From Corynebacterium nuruki S6-4 (GTDB lineage: Bacteria > Actinomycetota > Actinomycetes > Mycobacteriales > Mycobacteriaceae), in assembly GCF_007970465.1 (NCBI RefSeq), contig NZ_CP042429.1, positions 1,922,001 through 1,986,000 on the forward strand: a DNA stretch of 64,000 bases, read 5' to 3'. Numbering within the stretch: position 1 is the stretch's first letter; each line of letters begins with the position of its first letter. Under the pieces are notes generated by a model, which was given only the letters and a program-made list of their open reading frames with translations, did not search any database and had not been told where the DNA came from. The translations under genes were made by a program, and so were the position numbers. Positions 34,465-43,419 of this stretch are shown piece by piece.

Positions 34465-37400
34465 GTGACGACAGCATCAGGATCCCCCACCAACATCAGC
34501 TCCACCGATCTCGCCGCCCTGGCGGACCAGGCCACCGCCAAGGTGACCACCTGGCTGACCGCCGCCCGCGCCGACAGCACCCACGCGAAGAACACCGGAG
34601 CGGCCAAGCGCCTCGCCGCCGTACTCTCCGACCCGAACGGCCTCGACTTCACCGTCGGATTCGTCGACCGGGTCGTGCGGACCGAGGACCGGGACGCCGC
34701 CGCCACCGCCCTCGCCGACCTCGGGGAGATCACCCCGAAGACCCTGTCCTGGCTCGACCGGGCCCAGATCCGGGCCGGCGCCACCCTCGCCACGACCCTG
34801 CCGCAGATCGTCATCCCCGTGGCGAAGAACCGGATCCGCTCCATGGTCGGCCACATGATCGTCGACGCCAACGACCGGCCGCTGGGCAAGGCCGTCGCCG
34901 AGCTCACCGCCGGTGGCCACCGGCTCAACATCAACCTGCTCGGCGAGGCCGTACTCGGTGAGGAGGAGGCCGACCACCACCTCGCCGAGACCCGGCGCCT
35001 CGTCAGCCGCCCCGATGTCGACTACGTGTCGATCAAGGCCTCCTCCGTGGCGTCCCAGATCAACCTGTGGGGCTACGACGAGACCGTCGACTACATCGTC
35101 GAGCGCCTCACCCCGCTGTACATCGAGGCGGCGAAGGCGCCGCAGGGCTCCAAGTTCATCAACCTCGACATGGAGGAGTACCGCGACCTGCGGCTCACCA
35201 TCGACGTCTTCAAGCGGCTGCTCAGCCTGCCGGAGACGAAGGACCTCGAGGCCGGCATCGTGCTGCAGGCCTACCTGCCGGACGCCCTCGGCGCGATGCA
35301 GGAACTCTCCGCCTTCGGCGCCGCCCGCGTGGCCGACGGCGGCGCGGGCATCAAGGTACGCCTGGTCAAGGGCGCGAACCTGGCGATGGAGACCGTCCAC
35401 GCCGAGATGCAGGGCTGGCCCAACGTCACCTGCGCCTCCAAGCAGGCCACCGACGCGAACTACAAGCGGGTGCTGCACTGGGCCTTCGACCGGGAGAACC
35501 TCGCCGGCCTGCGGCTGGGCGTGGCCGGCCACAACCTGTTCGACATCGCCTTCGCCCACACCCTGTCGGTGCAGCGCGGCGTGGCCGACCGGGTCGAGTT
35601 CGAGATGCTGCAGGGCATGGCCAACGACCAGGCCGAGGCCGTGAGCAAGGATGTCGGCCAGCTGCTGCTCTACGTCCCGGCGGTGCGTCCCGCCGAATTC
35701 GACGTGGCCGTGTCCTACCTGGTGCGGCGGCTCGAGGAGAACTCGGCGAACGTGAACTTCATGTCGGGTGTGTTCGACATCGCCCCGGGCAACGACATCT
35801 TCCGCCGCGAGGAGAAGCGCTTCCGCGCCTCACTGGCCGACCTGGAGGTGCTGCTCGCCGAGTACGGCTACAGTGCCCCGGAACCGAACCAGCGGCAGGA
35901 CCGCTCCACCGAGACCCTGCCGGAGACCGGGGTCGACGACTACATCGCCGCCCCGCTGCCCGCCTTCGCCAACGAGCCGGACACCAACCCGGCCCTGCCC
36001 GCCAACCAGGCGTGGGCCGCCGAGGCGATCACCCGCTCGACCGGTGACGGCTTCCTCGACAGTCTCGCCGCCCCCGAATCCGTGACGGACGCCGACATCG
36101 ACCCGCTGGTCGCCTCGGTCACCGCCGCGGCGTCCGACTGGGCCGCCCGCCCCGCCCACGAGCGTGCCGCGGTGCTCTACCGTGCCGCGGACATCCTGGC
36201 GTCCCGCCGCGGCCACCTCATCTCCGTCGCCGCCGCCGAGGTCGGCAAGTCGGTCCAGCAGGCCGACGTGGAGATCTCCGAGGCCATCGACTTCGCCCGC
36301 TACTACGCGCACGGTGCCGAAGCCCTGGCGGAAGTCCGCAACGCCACCTTCACCCCGGACCGGGTCGTGCTCGTCACCCCGCCGTGGAACTTCCCGCTGG
36401 CCATCCCCGCCGGCGGCACCTTCGCCGCCCTCGCCGCGGGTGCCGGCGTGATCCACAAGCCGTCGAAGCCCACCCCGCACTGCTCCATGGCGATCCTCGA
36501 GGCACTGTGGGACGCCGGGGTGCCGCGCGACCTGCTGCGCGGCGTGTACCCCGCCGAGCGTCCGGTCGGGAAGACACTGGTCAGCCACCCCGGCATCGAC
36601 CGTGTCATCCTCACCGGCTCCTCGGAGACCGCCGCCATGTTCAGCTCGTGGCGGCCCGGCCTGCAGATCAACGGCGAGACCTCCGGCAAGAACGCCGTCA
36701 TCGTCACCCCCTCGGCCGACCGTGACCTCGCGGTCGCCGACATCATCCAGTCCGCGTTCGGGCACGCCGGGCAGAAATGTTCGGCGTCCTCCCTGGCGAT
36801 CCTCGTCGGCTCGGTCTACGAGTCGGAGCGATTCCTGCGGCAGCTGGTGGACGCGGCGTCCTCGATGATCGTCGACTGGCCGACGAACCTGCGGGCGACG
36901 ATGGGGCCGCTGACCGAGCTGCCGTCGGACAAGCTGCAGCGTGCGCTGACCACCCTGGAGCCCGGCGAGAAGTGGCTGGTGGAGCCGAAGTCGCTCGACA
37001 ACACCGGCCGGCTGTGGTCCCCGGGCATCCGCGCGGACGTGAAGCCCGGCTCCTTCTTCCACCTCACCGAGGTCTTCGGGCCGGTGCTCGGCCTGATGCG
37101 TGCGGAGACCCTGGAGGAGGCCATCGAGCTGCAGAACCAGACCGATTTCGGCCTCACCGGCGGCATCCACTCCCTCGACGCCGCCGAGGTGCGGCAGTGG
37201 GTGGACAAGGTGCGTGTCGGCAACGCCTACGTCAACCGCGGGATCACCGGTGCGATCGTGCAGCGGCAGTCCTTCGGCGGCTGGAAGAAGTCGTCGGTCG
37301 GCCTGGGGTCGAAGGCCGGCGGCCCGAACTACGTCATGCTCATGGGCTCCTGGTCGGACGCGGTCACCAAGCCCGTCGAGATCGGCGTGACCACCGGATC

Positions 37401-38028
37401 CGGCGAGGTGGACGCCTTCCTCGGCGCCCTGTCCCACGGTGAGCACGCCCTGTCGGCCGAGGACCTGGCCTGGTTGACCACCGCCGCCGTCGATGACGCC
37501 GCCGCCTGGTCCGCCGAGTTCGGCACCCCGCGTGACCTCACCGGGCTGGAGTCCGAGGCGAACATCTTCCGGTACCGCCCGGCCCAGGTCGTGCTACGCG
37601 TCAGTGCGGACGCCGTGCCCCGCGAGGTCGCCCGGGTGCTCGCCGCCGCCCACCGTGCGGACGCAGCGGTGCAGGTCATCGTCGATCCCGGCGTGTCCGA
37701 GACCGTCTCCGCGGTGCTCGCCGCGGGCAGTGGGCTGGGCTTCCCGGTCAGCACCCTCGACGACGCGACCTTCGCCGCGCAGCTCGCCCTCGGTGCCCTC
37801 GACGACGACGCCTCCGCCCGGGTCCGCTACGTCGGCTCCGTGCCGGACGCGACCCACGAGCAGCTCGCCGGACGCCCCGAGGTCGCACTCCTCGACGACG
37901 ACGTCACCGCGTCGGGCCGGGTCGAGCTGCGGTTCTGGCTGAAGGAGCAGGCGCTGGCGATGACGCTGCACCGCTTCGGTAACCCCGCCCCCGCGTTCCA
38001 CGCGCTGGCCACCGAGCTGAAGGGGTAG
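34465..38028 (+). CDS. putA: bifunctional proline dehydrogenase / glutamate-semialdehyde dehydrogenase
   Basis: 1187-aa enzyme oxidising proline to P5C with FAD, then to glutamate with NAD+, with channelling of the intermediate. The N-terminal third is the PRODH barrel (YVSIKASSVASQINLWGYDE; FINLDMEEYRDLRLT; RVKLVKGAN-like sequence here as RLVKGANLAMET). The P5C dehydrogenase domain follows (VTPPWNFPLAIPAGGTFAAL; LQINGETSGKNAVIV) with catalytic Cys772 in GHAGQKCSASS. A C-terminal about 180-residue extension completes the trifunctional-like length but there is no N-terminal ribbon-helix-helix, so it is not self-regulating. The start is GTG with GAGG upstream; a GntR/FCD regulator is divergent from it. 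Confidence 0.95.
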   Translation: MTTASGSPTNISSTDLAALADQATAKVTTWLTAARADSTHAKNTGAAKRLAAVLSDPNGLDFTVGFVDRVVRTEDRDAAATALADLGEITPKTLSWLDRAQIRAGATLATTLPQIVIPVAKNRIRSMVGHMIVDANDRPLGKAVAELTAGGHRLNINLLGEAVLGEEEADHHLAETRRLVSRPDVDYVSIKASSVASQINLWGYDETVDYIVERLTPLYIEAAKAPQGSKFINLDMEEYRDLRLTIDVFKRLLSLPETKDLEAGIVLQAYLPDALGAMQELSAFGAARVADGGAGIKVRLVKGANLAMETVHAEMQGWPNVTCASKQATDANYKRVLHWAFDRENLAGLRLGVAGHNLFDIAFAHTLSVQRGVADRVEFEMLQGMANDQAEAVSKDVGQLLLYVPAVRPAEFDVAVSYLVRRLEENSANVNFMSGVFDIAPGNDIFRREEKRFRASLADLEVLLAEYGYSAPEPNQRQDRSTETLPETGVDDYIAAPLPAFANEPDTNPALPANQAWAAEAITRSTGDGFLDSLAAPESVTDADIDPLVASVTAAASDWAARPAHERAAVLYRAADILASRRGHLISVAAAEVGKSVQQADVEISEAIDFARYYAHGAEALAEVRNATFTPDRVVLVTPPWNFPLAIPAGGTFAALAAGAGVIHKPSKPTPHCSMAILEALWDAGVPRDLLRGVYPAERPVGKTLVSHPGIDRVILTGSSETAAMFSSWRPGLQINGETSGKNAVIVTPSADRDLAVADIIQSAFGHAGQKCSASSLAILVGSVYESERFLRQLVDAASSMIVDWPTNLRATMGPLTELPSDKLQRALTTLEPGEKWLVEPKSLDNTGRLWSPGIRADVKPGSFFHLTEVFGPVLGLMRAETLEEAIELQNQTDFGLTGGIHSLDAAEVRQWVDKVRVGNAYVNRGITGAIVQRQSFGGWKKSSVGLGSKAGGPNYVMLMGSWSDAVTKPVEIGVTTGSGEVDAFLGALSHGEHALSAEDLAWLTTAAVDDAAAWSAEFGTPRDLTGLESEANIFRYRPAQVVLRVSADAVPREVARVLAAAHRADAAVQVIVDPGVSETVSAVLAAGSGLGFPVSTLDDATFAAQLALGALDDDASARVRYVGSVPDATHEQLAGRPEVALLDDDVTASGRVELRFWLKEQALAMTLHRFGNPAPAFHALATELKG

Positions 38029-38277
38029 GTTCCCCGGTCCCCCCGGTTCCCCGGTTCCCCACCGGGGCCGCTCCCGTGACGCGCGTCCCCGACGACTCTG
38101 CACCGACTGCTGATGCTCCGTCTCCTCGAACGACTGCTCCGTCGCCCAGGTGTACCTCCGCCACCATTCGGATCGGTTGTCCGCCCGCGTCTTCTGCCGG
38201 AGCGTCACCACCGCAGCGGCGATACCCACCGCCGCGACCAGGATCTGCACCAGCCGCAACCACTGATCCGCCCCCAT
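37594..38277 (-). pseudogene. probable truncated small membrane protein, antisense to putA end
   Basis: The first about 60 residues after the ATG look genuine: one TM segment (LVQILVAAVGIAAAVVTLRQ) then KTRADNRSEWWRRYTWATEQ, which resembles a family of short single-TM proteins found in corynebacteria. An AAGGTGG ribosome site precedes it. After FEETEHQQSV the sequence loses family character and the open frame runs about 145 codons into the opposite strand of putA. The likeliest reading is a gene whose 3' end was lost or frameshifted near the putA stop. A functional short product cannot be excluded. Confidence 0.4.
38049..38067 (+). terminator. candidate terminator after putA
   Basis: Perfect 7-bp hairpin, ccccggt and accgggg, with a 5-nt loop, 20 nt past the putA stop, embedded in three tandem ggttcccc units. 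No T tract follows. Confidence 0.35.
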
Positions 38278-38355
38278 CGTCCCCCACCTTCTGTCGTCTC
38301 CCGCGTCCGCTCGGCTCACCGGTGGGCCGGGCATGTCTCCCGGGAGACGTCACAG

Positions 38356-38485
38356 GTGTGCGTCGACCGGTTGGTTTCCGGGGCCCGGACCAACCGGTCG
38401 TGACGCACCTGGCGGGAGACCGCCGGTTGACCGCCGGACGGTGGTCCGGAGGCTGTTCCGCCACCCTCAGGCGGTCAACCCGGCC
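38356..38485 (+). repeat. 130-bp interspersed repeat, copy 1
   Basis: Contains two internal hairpins: accggttggt paired with accaaccggt near the left end, and ggttgaccgcc paired with ggcggtcaacc towards the right end. Aligned with the complement of copy 2 (39670-39799) it has 8 mismatches over 130 positions with no gaps. The sequence next to its right end (cccgtcagtg, twice) is the complement of the tandem unit beside copy 2. No coding capacity is evident. Confidence 0.88.
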
Positions 38486-38526
38486 CGTCAGTGCCCGTCA
38501 GTGCTGCGCGGGGACGCCCGCGCCCG

Positions 38527-39306
38527 CTACGCCTTCACGTTCTGGTCGGTCGGCCGGATCATCACCGTGTCGACGTCCATGTGCGCCGGCCGGTCCGCGA
38601 CCCAGCGCACCGTCTCGGCGATGTCCCCGGCCGACAGGTTCAGCTTGTCGGCGTAGACCGCGTCGGCCTTCGCGGCGTCCCGCAGGCGGTTGAGGCTGAA
38701 GTCGGTCTTCACCCGGCCCGGGTCGATCTGGCAGACGCGCACGCCGGCGTCGGCGAACTCGATGCGCATGACCTCGCTCAGGGCGGTCTCGCCGTACTTC
38801 GCGGCGTTGTAGCCGGCGCCGCCGCGGTAGCCCCAGCGGCCGGCGACGGAGACGATGTTGATGACCTGCGGGGCGGGGGTCCGGGTGAGCTCGCCGAACA
38901 GGGCCTGGGTGACCTGGAGGGTGCCGAGCACGTTCGCCTCGTACATCCACCGCCAGTCGTCGATGTCGCCGTCGAGCACCGAGTCCATGCCACGGGCACC
39001 GCCGGCATTGTTGACCAGCAGGTCAGCACCGCCGAGGTCGTGGACGGCGGTGGCGAGGGCGTCCACCGACCCCCGGTCGGTGACGTCGACGGGCACGACG
39101 TGGGTGGTGGCGTCCGGCGCGGCGGCGGCGATGCGGTCGGCGACCTCGGCGAGCTTCTCCGGACGACGCGCGGCGAGGACGACATCCCAGCCGTCGACGG
39201 CGAGAGCGGTGGCGGTGGCTTCGCCGATGCCGGCGGAGGCGCCGGTGACGACGGCGAGGCGGGTGCGGCCAGTGGTGTTGTCGGTGATGTTTTCTGCAGC
39301 AGTCAT
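38527..39306 (-). CDS. SDR-family NADP-dependent oxidoreductase (YdfG-like)
   Basis: 259-aa classical short-chain dehydrogenase. Cofactor motif AVVTGASAGIGEATATAL, NNAG in LLVNNAGGARG, and the active site Ser in INIVSVAGRWGYRGG followed by Tyr-x3-Lys in YNAAKYGET. The overall pattern and C-terminus (IAETVRWVADRPAHMDVDTV) resemble YdfG-type 3-hydroxy acid (serine/allo-threonine) dehydrogenases; the substrate here is not proven. It is divergent from the next small gene and, together with it, is enclosed by the two inverted 130-bp repeats. Confidence 0.88.
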   Translation of the reverse strand: MTAAENITDNTTGRTRLAVVTGASAGIGEATATALAVDGWDVVLAARRPEKLAEVADRIAAAAPDATTHVVPVDVTDRGSVDALATAVHDLGGADLLVNNAGGARGMDSVLDGDIDDWRWMYEANVLGTLQVTQALFGELTRTPAPQVINIVSVAGRWGYRGGAGYNAAKYGETALSEVMRIEFADAGVRVCQIDPGRVKTDFSLNRLRDAAKADAVYADKLNLSAGDIAETVRWVADRPAHMDVDTVMIRPTDQNVKA

Positions 39307-39356
39307 GTGGGCGATCGTACCGAACCGGCCCTGTCCGCCCGCTAGGATCAGGGACC

Positions 39357-39614
39357 ATGAGCAGCTTCGAGAGCACCCTGGCGGACCTGAGGGCCCGCAC
39401 CACCCGGCGGAAGAACGTCGCGCTGACCCGGGCGCAGATCGAGCGGCCGGTGCTGGCGGGGAAGGTCATCCGGCGGGTCACCGGGGGCGGGTCGAAGAAG
39501 AAGGGCGCCCATGCTCCCGCGCAGGACGCCGCCCCGACCGCCCCCGTCGTCCTGACCCGCACCAACGGCATCGAGGCGGCCAAGCGGGCCGCCGGCGTCC
39601 CGGCCGGGCACTGA
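39357..39614 (+). CDS. small basic hypothetical protein, 85 aa
   Basis: Cytoplasmic, basic protein with no recognised domain: an N-terminal helical part (STLADLRARTTRRKNVALTR) and a Lys/Ala/Pro-rich middle (GGGSKKKGAHAPAQDAAPTA). TAGGAT (39343-39348) ends 8 nt before the ATG, so transcription probably starts at or near the codon. It lies inside the segment bracketed by inverted repeats. Confidence 0.65.
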   Translation: MSSFESTLADLRARTTRRKNVALTRAQIERPVLAGKVIRRVTGGGSKKKGAHAPAQDAAPTAPVVLTRTNGIEAAKRAAGVPAGH

Positions 39615-39660
39615 CCGGCACTGACCGGGCACTGACCGGGCACTGACCGGGCACTGAGCG
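39606..39660. repeat. 10-11-bp tandem repeat, about five copies
   Basis: Units of gggcactgacc run from the last codons of the small gene to 10 bp before repeat copy 2. The beside-copy-1 counterpart has only two units, in opposite orientation, so the array seems to vary in length between copies. Confidence 0.88.
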
Positions 39661-39669
39661 CTACCGACA

Positions 39670-39799
39670 GGCCGGGTTGACCGCCTGAGGGTGGCGGAAC
39701 CCCCTCCGAACCACCCTCCGGCGGTCACCCGGCAGTCTCCCGCCAGGTGCGTCACGACCGGTTGGTCCGCGCCCCGGAAACCAACCGGTGGACGCACAC
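39670..39799 (-). repeat. 130-bp interspersed repeat, copy 2 (inverted)
   Basis: Inverted copy of the element at 38356-38485, 122 of 130 positions identical. The two hairpins are preserved, with some mismatches falling in loops. It lies 17 bp past the DAG kinase stop, so it could also serve as that operon's terminator. Confidence 0.88.
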
Positions 39800-39816
39800 C
39801 CGCGGGTGTCGTCGAC

Positions 39817-40809
39817 CTACGGCCGCGGCACGAGGTAGCGTCCCGCACCCGGCACCAGCTCGACCTCCATCGGCAGCGGTGCGAAGCAGTCCCCGTCGGC
39901 GTAGCCGTTGATGTGCTGCCCGCCGCGGTCGGTCATCTCGATGCGCACCTTCTTCGCCCGGTAGGTGTTCACACCCGTCTCCTCGACGAAGCTGCCGTCG
40001 AAGATCTTGATGAACTTGAACGCGGCCCGCGCCCGGTTCATCCGCTCCAGGACGGTGATGTCGAGGATCCCGTCGTGGTGGTCGGCGTCCGGACAGATGA
40101 GCATGCCGCCGCCGTAGCTCTTCGTGTTGCCCATCGCCACCAGCGTCATGTTCTCCTCCAGCACCCGCTCCTCCGGCGTCCCCGGATCAAGGACGAGCCG
40201 GGTGGGGATGGAGTGGAAGTTGAGGAATTCGGCGACGATGGAGATGTTGTAGCGCATCTGCCCCTTCGGCCAGACGATCCGGTTCGTCCGGTCGCTGACC
40301 AGCGAGTCGAAACCGGCGCAGGCGATGGTGCCGAACCAGTGCTCGTCACCGGCGTCGTTACGCATGATGCCCAGGTCGGTGGTGGTGTAGAAACCGCGGG
40401 CGATGACGTCGGCCGCCCGGCGCGCGTGGGTGGGGATGCCGTATTCGCGGGCGTGGTCGTTGCCGGTGCCCGCGGGGATGATGCCGAGCGGGACGCCCGA
40501 CCCGGCCTGTTCCTGCAGGGCGAGGTTGATCAGTCCGTCGCCGCCGCACACCACCAGGGCGTCCACCTCCGGGTCGGCGACCATCTGGCCGGCCAGTTCC
40601 CGGGCGCCGTCGGGGTCGGCGCCCTGGATGGTGAGCACGTCGATGCCGTGGTCGGCGAAGCGGTCGCGGGCGATTTCGGCGGCGAGCCCGGCGCGTCCCT
40701 TCCCGGCGTGCGGGTTGGTGAGCAGGGCGACGCGCTGCAGGTCGACGGTGCCGACCTCGTAGGTGCTGTTCTCTACCGCGGCTGTCGCCGCCGCTGTCTT
40801 CTCAGCCAT
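39817..40809 (-). CDS. diacylglycerol kinase family lipid kinase (Rv2252-like)
   Basis: 330-aa membrane-associated kinase that phosphorylates diacylglycerol (the M. tuberculosis relative also acts on ceramide and feeds phosphatidylinositol mannoside lipids). Nucleotide-binding sequence ALLTNPHAGKGRAG, the glycine-rich VVCGGDGLINLALQ (GGDGL in place of the GGDGT of other bacterial members, similar to the mycobacterial variant as I recall it), and GIIPAGTGNDHAREYG. The C-terminal beta domain ends in NGYADGDCFAPLPMEVELVP. Its ATG shares one base with the stop of the flavoprotein gene, so the two are translationally coupled. Confidence 0.88.
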   Translation of the reverse strand: MAEKTAAATAAVENSTYEVGTVDLQRVALLTNPHAGKGRAGLAAEIARDRFADHGIDVLTIQGADPDGARELAGQMVADPEVDALVVCGGDGLINLALQEQAGSGVPLGIIPAGTGNDHAREYGIPTHARRAADVIARGFYTTTDLGIMRNDAGDEHWFGTIACAGFDSLVSDRTNRIVWPKGQMRYNISIVAEFLNFHSIPTRLVLDPGTPEERVLEENMTLVAMGNTKSYGGGMLICPDADHHDGILDITVLERMNRARAAFKFIKIFDGSFVEETGVNTYRAKKVRIEMTDRGGQHINGYADGDCFAPLPMEVELVPGAGRYLVPRP

Positions 40810-42488
40810 CAGGACGCCCCTCCCCGGTCGGCGGCCACCAGTGTGCCCGGGTTCATGATGCCGGCGGGGTCGAGCCGGGCCTTCACGGCCTGCAGCACCG
40901 CCACGCCCAGCTCCCCGATCTCGGCGGCCATGAACGGCCGGTGGTCGTGGCCGACGGCGTGGTGGTGGGTGACGGTTCCGCCGTGGGTGGTCAGTGCGGT
41001 GGTCACGGCCGTCTTCGCCGCCCGCCACTGGGCGACCGGGTCGCCCTGCTGGGCGGCGACGACCGTGAAGTACAGTGAGCAGCCCTCCGGGTACACGTGG
41101 GAGATGTGGCACATGATCAGCGCCATCGTGCCCGACTCGTTGAGGGACGCCGCCAGGGCCTCCCCCACCGCCTTCTTCAGTCGCGGCACATTCGCCCAGT
41201 CGGTGGCGGTCTCGAGGGTCTCGCACAGCGCGCCGGCGTCCAGCAGCGAGTCGCGGAGGACGGGGGCGTTGAAGCGGCCCTGTTCCCAGGCGCGGGCGGG
41301 TGCCTCGCCGCGGCTCTTCCCGCCGAGGGAGAGGATGAGGTCGCGGGTCTCCCGGTGGCGGGCGGCGGTGTGCTCGGCGGTGCCCTCGAAGACGGTGATG
41401 CACAGGCAGCCGGGCGGGGCGGTGGATTCGCCGGCCTTGTCGCCGGAGGAGAGGTTGATCGAGGACTCGATCTCGTCGGACAGCCGGATGACGGTCGGTC
41501 CGGTGCCGGTCTGGACGACGGCGCGCAGGGCGGCGGCGCCGGTGGCGAAGTCGGGGAAGGTGAAGGCCTCGTAGCGTTTCGTCTCCGGCACGGGGTGGAC
41601 CCGCAGCCGGACCCGGGTGACCACACCGAAGGCGCCTTCCGAACCCATGACGAGTTCGCGGAGGTCGGGGCCGGCGGCGGAGGCCGGGGCCGCCTGACCG
41701 GCCTGCAGGACGCCGCCCGGGGTCACCAGGGTCAGTTCGCGCACCATGTCGTCGAAGCGGCCGTAGCCGGCCGAGTCCTGGCCGGAGGAGCGGGTCACCG
41801 CGTAGCCGCCGATCGTGGCATAGGGGAACGACTGGGGGTAGTGGCCGATCTGCAGTCCGTGTGCGGCGAGTGCGAGTTCGGCGGCGGGGCCGGACAGTCC
41901 GGCCCCTAGGGTGGCGAGTCCGGAGACCGGGTCGACGTCGGTGACCTCGTCGAAGCGGACGAGGTCGAGACTGACCACGCCGCGGAAGGTGTGGCCGGCG
42001 TCCGCGGTGTAGGGGGTGAGGCCGCCGACGACGGAGGTGCCGCCGCCGAACGGGACGACGGCGATGTCGCGGGTGGTGCAGTGCTGCAGGATCTGCAGGA
42101 CCTCGTCGTCGGTGGCGGGGGCGAGGACGGCGTCCGGCGCGGTGATCTCGGAACCCTCCGCCCCGGACCGCCATTCCAGCAGGTCAAGGGAGGATTTACC
42201 GCGGGACCGGGGGGCGCGCTGGGCGTCGGCGGTGGTGACGTGGCCGTCGCCGACGATACGGCGGAAGGCCGCCAGGTCCTCCTCCGGCAGCCGCGGGGCG
42301 GTGAGGTGGAGCCGGTCGACGGGCACGTCCTTCGCCGGGACCGCACCGTCGTCGACGACACCCATGAGGCTCGACAGCATCTTCCGGGTCGATTCCCCCA
42401 GCGGCTTCGCCTCGTCGACCGTCCCCCACAGATTGAACTTCATCGGCGGCAGCGGCACACCCCGGTCGGTGCTCGTCTCGGTACTCAT
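40809..42488 (-). CDS. FAD-linked oxidase, alkyl-DHAP synthase-like (Rv2251-like)
   Basis: 559-aa flavoprotein. The PCMH-type FAD domain is visible in VVPFGGGTSVVGGLTPY and IGGYAVTRSSGQDSAGYGRFD, and the C-terminal region HHHAVGHDHRPFM matches alkyldihydroxyacetonephosphate synthases, which exchange an acyl for an alkyl chain in ether-lipid synthesis. Whether bacterial members do this is not settled. Gene order TetR / flavoprotein / DAG kinase is the same as M. tuberculosis Rv2250c-Rv2251-Rv2252, suggesting a conserved lipid function. It is divergent from the TetR gene. Confidence 0.82.
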   Translation of the reverse strand: MSTETSTDRGVPLPPMKFNLWGTVDEAKPLGESTRKMLSSLMGVVDDGAVPAKDVPVDRLHLTAPRLPEEDLAAFRRIVGDGHVTTADAQRAPRSRGKSSLDLLEWRSGAEGSEITAPDAVLAPATDDEVLQILQHCTTRDIAVVPFGGGTSVVGGLTPYTADAGHTFRGVVSLDLVRFDEVTDVDPVSGLATLGAGLSGPAAELALAAHGLQIGHYPQSFPYATIGGYAVTRSSGQDSAGYGRFDDMVRELTLVTPGGVLQAGQAAPASAAGPDLRELVMGSEGAFGVVTRVRLRVHPVPETKRYEAFTFPDFATGAAALRAVVQTGTGPTVIRLSDEIESSINLSSGDKAGESTAPPGCLCITVFEGTAEHTAARHRETRDLILSLGGKSRGEAPARAWEQGRFNAPVLRDSLLDAGALCETLETATDWANVPRLKKAVGEALAASLNESGTMALIMCHISHVYPEGCSLYFTVVAAQQGDPVAQWRAAKTAVTTALTTHGGTVTHHHAVGHDHRPFMAAEIGELGVAVLQAVKARLDPAGIMNPGTLVAADRGGAS

Positions 42489-42572
42489 GGTGAGTCAGGA
42501 TACCGGGGTACCGGACGCCGGGAGGCCGGTTCACACGATCGGCTCCATTGGTTCTCCCGGCCGGGTCGCGGC

Positions 42573-42578
42573 TAGTGT
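42573..42578 (+). promoter_or_regulatory. -10 box TAGTGT of the TetR gene
   Basis: Ends 7 nt before the GTG start codon; TTGGTT (42548-42553) is a possible -35 with a 19-bp spacer. The same 97-bp region must also hold the flavoprotein promoter and probably the TetR operator, but no clean palindrome stands out. Confidence 0.5.
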
Positions 42579-42585
42579 CGTCAGT

Positions 42586-43269
42586 GTGCCGCAGTCCCAG
42601 TCCCCACCTGCCCGAGGTCGCATCCTCGACGCCGCCGTGACCTATGTCTCCGAACACCCCGGCGAGGACATGCCGCTGCGGGCGGTCTGTAGCGCGGCGG
42701 GGGTCCAGCTGCCGACGCTGTACCACTATTTCGGCAGTAAACGGGGGCTGCTCGACGAGGTCGAGAAGATCGGTTTCCAACGCTTCATGGCGGCCAAGCG
42801 GCAAGTCCAGACCTCGGGGAACTTCCTCACCGACATGCAGCGCGGGTGGGACCGGCACATCGAGTTCGCGATGGAGAATCCGGGGCTGTACCTGCTGATG
42901 TACGGACAGCTCCAGCCGGGGTCGATCAATGCGGGCCGTCGTGAGCCGGAGGAGTACACCCTGGGACAGTGCCGGAAGGCCGGGCAGGAGGGCATCCTCG
43001 TCGTCTCCCCGGAGCTCGCCGCGGCGCACATCATGTGCACCTGCATCGGCGCCGCCCTGCGTTTCATCGTCTACGGGGAGGTCGATGCCGTCCTGTCCCG
43101 GGAGATCCTGGACGCCACCCTCGACACGGTCACCGGGAGTGACCACCGGGCGGAGTCCCCACGGGTCACCACGGCGGCCCGGGAGCTGCTCCTCGCCCTC
43201 GCCGAGGAGGACGTGGATCTCGCCGGCCCGGAGCTCAACCTGCTGCAGCACTGGCTGCAGCGGATGTGA
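42586..43269 (+). CDS. TetR-family transcriptional regulator
   Basis: 227-aa repressor-type protein. The HTH is in LRAVCSAAGVQLPTLYHYFG followed by SKRGLLDEV, typical of TetR, and the rest is a helical ligand-binding domain (HIEFAMENPGLYLLMYGQL). The GTG start is deduced from the -10 box placed 7 nt ahead and from the domain beginning at once (ARGRILDAAVTYV). Position and orientation match Rv2250c next to the flavoprotein/kinase pair, so it most likely controls that operon. Confidence 0.87.
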   Translation: MPQSQSPPARGRILDAAVTYVSEHPGEDMPLRAVCSAAGVQLPTLYHYFGSKRGLLDEVEKIGFQRFMAAKRQVQTSGNFLTDMQRGWDRHIEFAMENPGLYLLMYGQLQPGSINAGRREPEEYTLGQCRKAGQEGILVVSPELAAAHIMCTCIGAALRFIVYGEVDAVLSREILDATLDTVTGSDHRAESPRVTTAARELLLALAEEDVDLAGPELNLLQHWLQRM

Positions 43270-43419
43270 CGGCAGCGGCGCCGCGCCGGTGGCGGGGCTG
43301 ACAGCGCCGCCACCATGCTCCCCCGCTCCGGGGAGACTCCATTTCACTAATAAAATCCCTGCTGCCCTGGGCCTATTGTCGGGACGATATCCCCATTTCG
43401 TCGGCGGCAAGGAGCAGTC

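Noticed and set aside
38486-39669. Segment between the inverted 130-bp repeats considered as a composite transposon
   Set aside because: It holds only an SDR gene and a small basic protein, no transposase, and no target duplication is obvious.
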